Source: an uncultured bacterium (GTDB taxonomy: Bacteria > Armatimonadota > UBA5829 > DSUL01). Taken from it: a DNA stretch of 8,455 nt. Below the pieces are notes generated by a model. It did no database searches. It was not told where the DNA came from and saw only the letters and a program-made list of their open reading frames with translations. Positions 6,829 through 8,455 of this stretch are shown here, in pieces (the stretch's first letter is position 1; each line of letters begins with the position of its first letter). The position numbers were made by a program, and so were the translations under genes. The stretch covers positions 1-8,455 of the forward strand of contig CALCJH010000326.1 in the NCBI GenBank assembly GCA_937967775.1, written 5' to 3'.

Positions 6829-8455
6829 CTATTCCTCGGTCACCAGCACTTTCCGGCAAACCTCATCCAGCGTGGTCACGCCTTCCATCACTTTGCGGAA
6901 TCCGTCCTGGCGCATGGTGCTCATCCCTTCGGCAACAGCCTGGGCCCGGATCACGTCGGCGGACTCGCATCTCACAGCCATCCGGCGGATCTCGCGAGAG
7001 ACCGGCAACACTTCGGACACCAGAGTGCGGCCCTTGAAGCCCGTGTTGGCGCAGGTCTTGCACCCGCGGCCGCGCGCCAGGCGCAACCCTGCTGCGTCTA
7101 TCCCGTTGGCGGCCAGCAGGGCCATCTCTTCAGGCCCCGGCTCATACTGCTCGCGGCAAGCGGGGCAGATGGTGCGCACCAGCCTTTGAGCCAGCACCGC
7201 GCTGAGAGAGGACGCGATCAGGAACGGCTCCACGCCCATATCCGTAAGACGCGCGAACGCGCCGGCGGCGTCGTTACAATGCAGCGTGCTGAAAACCAAA
7301 TGCCCGGTCATACTGGCGCGGAAGGCGATGTCGGCGGTCTCCTGGTCCCGGATCTCACCCACCAGAATGACATCCGGATCCTGACGCAGAATGGCGCGCA
7401 GCTGCGTGTCGAAGGTCAAGCCGGCCTTCACGTTGACTGCCGACTGGCTCACGCCCTCCAGCTCGTACTCGATGGGATCCTCCACGGTGATGATGTTGAT
7501 CTCCGGGTTGCGCACCTCGCTGAGGCAGGAGTAAAGCGTGGTGGTCTTGCCGCTGCCGGTTGGCCCCGTGACCAGGACAATGCCGTAGGGTTTGCGGATG
7601 ATCTCGCGGATGGCGTCCAGCCCCTGATCAGAGAATCCGAGCTGCTCCAGCTTCAGAGCGTTGACGCTCTTGTCCAGCAGCCGCATCACGACGCGCTCGC
7701 CGTAGTGTGTCGGCAGTGTGGAGAGACGGATGTCCACGGTGCGCCGTGCCACCCGGATGGTGATGCGGCCGTCCTGGGGCACCCGCTTCTCGGCGATGTC
7801 GAGGTCTCCCATGATCTTCAAACGGGAGATGATGGCCGCCTGGATTGGCCTTGGCAGCAGTTTGACATCCCGCAACGCTCCATCCACCCGGAATCGCACC
7901 AGGCACCCGTTTGAGCGTGGCTCCACGTGGATGTCGCTTGCGGCCAGGTTGACGGCATCCCGCAGGATGTGGTTCACCGTCCGGACGATGGGCGCCTGTT
8001 CGCTCATCCGCCGGGTCTCGGCGAGGTCCCCCTCTTCGTCATCGCCGGACTCTGCCACCTCCAGGTCGGTGACGGAGTCCATGGCCTCCTCCAGCACCTC
8101 CGCGAGCTCCACGCTCTGCCCCCCGCCCCAGGTGGCGTCTATGAGGGCGGTAATGGCCTGCTCACCGGCCACCACCGGCTTGACGCTGCGACGGGTCACT
8201 CGCTGGACCAGATCCACGGCCTCCACGTCCAGCGGATCGAACATCGCGATGACCATGCAGTCGTCGCGGGCGCTGACAGGCACAAGCTGATACTGCCGCG
8301 CGATGGCTTCGGGTACCAGGCGGGCGACCTCCGGGTCCACCTGCTCCGGCACAAGATGCACATGCGGGATATCCAGCTGCAGGGCACGGGCCTCTACGAT
8401 GTCCTCCTCCTGGACAAGACCCGCTTGCACCAGGGTGTCCCCGAGCCGCTGGCCC
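6829..8455 (-). CDS. Type IV pilus / type II secretion assembly ATPase PilB/GspE, N-terminus cut by the window
   Basis: At least 541 codons of a hexameric secretion ATPase; the reading frame is still open at 8455. It begins in an MshEN-type domain (GQRLGDTLVQAGLV, then LVPEAIARQYQLVPVSARDD). An acidic linker follows, then the core ATPase: SDIHVEP, VRFRVDGALRDV, the Walker A GPTGSGKTTT (7537-7566), the Asp box region around IITVEDPIEY, Walker B DVILVGEIRDQETADIAFRA, and the His box TGHLVFSTLHCNDA. A zinc tetracysteine follows, CPAC (about 7159-7170) and CKTC (about 7050-7062). The protein powers pilus or pseudopilus extension at the inner membrane. PilB and GspE cannot be separated without neighbouring pil or gsp genes, which lie outside the window. 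The TAG stop is 133 bp before the hemL ATG. Confidence 0.95.
   Translation of the reverse strand, partial: GQRLGDTLVQAGLVQEEDIVEARALQLDIPHVHLVPEQVDPEVARLVPEAIARQYQLVPVSARDDCMVIAMFDPLDVEAVDLVQRVTRRSVKPVVAGEQAITALIDATWGGGQSVELAEVLEEAMDSVTDLEVAESGDDEEGDLAETRRMSEQAPIVRTVNHILRDAVNLAASDIHVEPRSNGCLVRFRVDGALRDVKLLPRPIQAAIISRLKIMGDLDIAEKRVPQDGRITIRVARRTVDIRLSTLPTHYGERVVMRLLDKSVNALKLEQLGFSDQGLDAIREIIRKPYGIVLVTGPTGSGKTTTLYSCLSEVRNPEINIITVEDPIEYELEGVSQSAVNVKAGLTFDTQLRAILRQDPDVILVGEIRDQETADIAFRASMTGHLVFSTLHCNDAAGAFARLTDMGVEPFLIASSLSAVLAQRLVRTICPACREQYEPGPEEMALLAANGIDAAGLRLARGRGCKTCANTGFKGRTLVSEVLPVSREIRRMAVRCESADVIRAQAVAEGMSTMRQDGFRKVMEGVTTLDEVCRKVLVTEE

Overview
This GC-rich window carries genes on both strands with short, well-formed bacterial intergenic regions. 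It suggests a free-living, polysaccharide-degrading bacterium with the C5 tetrapyrrole pathway and a type IV pilus or type II secretion motor. The large secreted glycosidase-like protein with a CBM9-like module resembles proteins common in Armatimonadota and similar environmental lineages. That taxonomic guess is weak, because no ribosomal or other phylogenetic marker is present.

Layout. Positions 1-147 (minus) hold the first 49 codons of a class III aminotransferase. It is expressed from a promoter at about 210-237 whose spacer contains a palindrome. A 346-bp divergent intergenic region (148-493) follows, with a cluster of nested inverted repeats at 308-410 that could fold into a three-way junction. 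Positions 494-3526 (plus) encode a 1010-residue secreted protein: signal peptide, beta-rich N-terminus, TIM-barrel-like glycosidase region, a probable amidotransferase-like domain, a CBM9-like domain with a PDZ domain inserted inside it, and a C-terminal beta domain. It converges, with a 15-bp gap, on a two-gene minus-strand sugar operon. The operon is a YdaE-type D-lyxose isomerase (4307-4843) followed by a uronate-dehydrogenase-like extended SDR (3542-4267, TTG start).

Positions 4844-5399 are non-coding but full of structure. They contain a 101-bp palindromic double-hairpin repeat (4991-5091), further inverted repeats, and a compact unit on the minus strand that looks like an independent small RNA gene. 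That unit has A-tracts, TTGACA-N17-TAACAT, a folded segment of about 60 nt, and a 13-bp intrinsic terminator with a T7 tail. Positions 5400-6695 (minus) encode HemL, and 6829-8455 (minus) a PilB/GspE ATPase cut by the window end.

How the genes fit together. The secreted protein and the isomerase/SDR pair plausibly serve carbohydrate capture and sugar or uronate catabolism, but no substrate can be read from sequence. HemL and PilB/GspE are housekeeping or envelope genes with no evident link to them. The two most interesting signals are the candidate small RNA behind hemL and the PDZ-within-CBM9 architecture.
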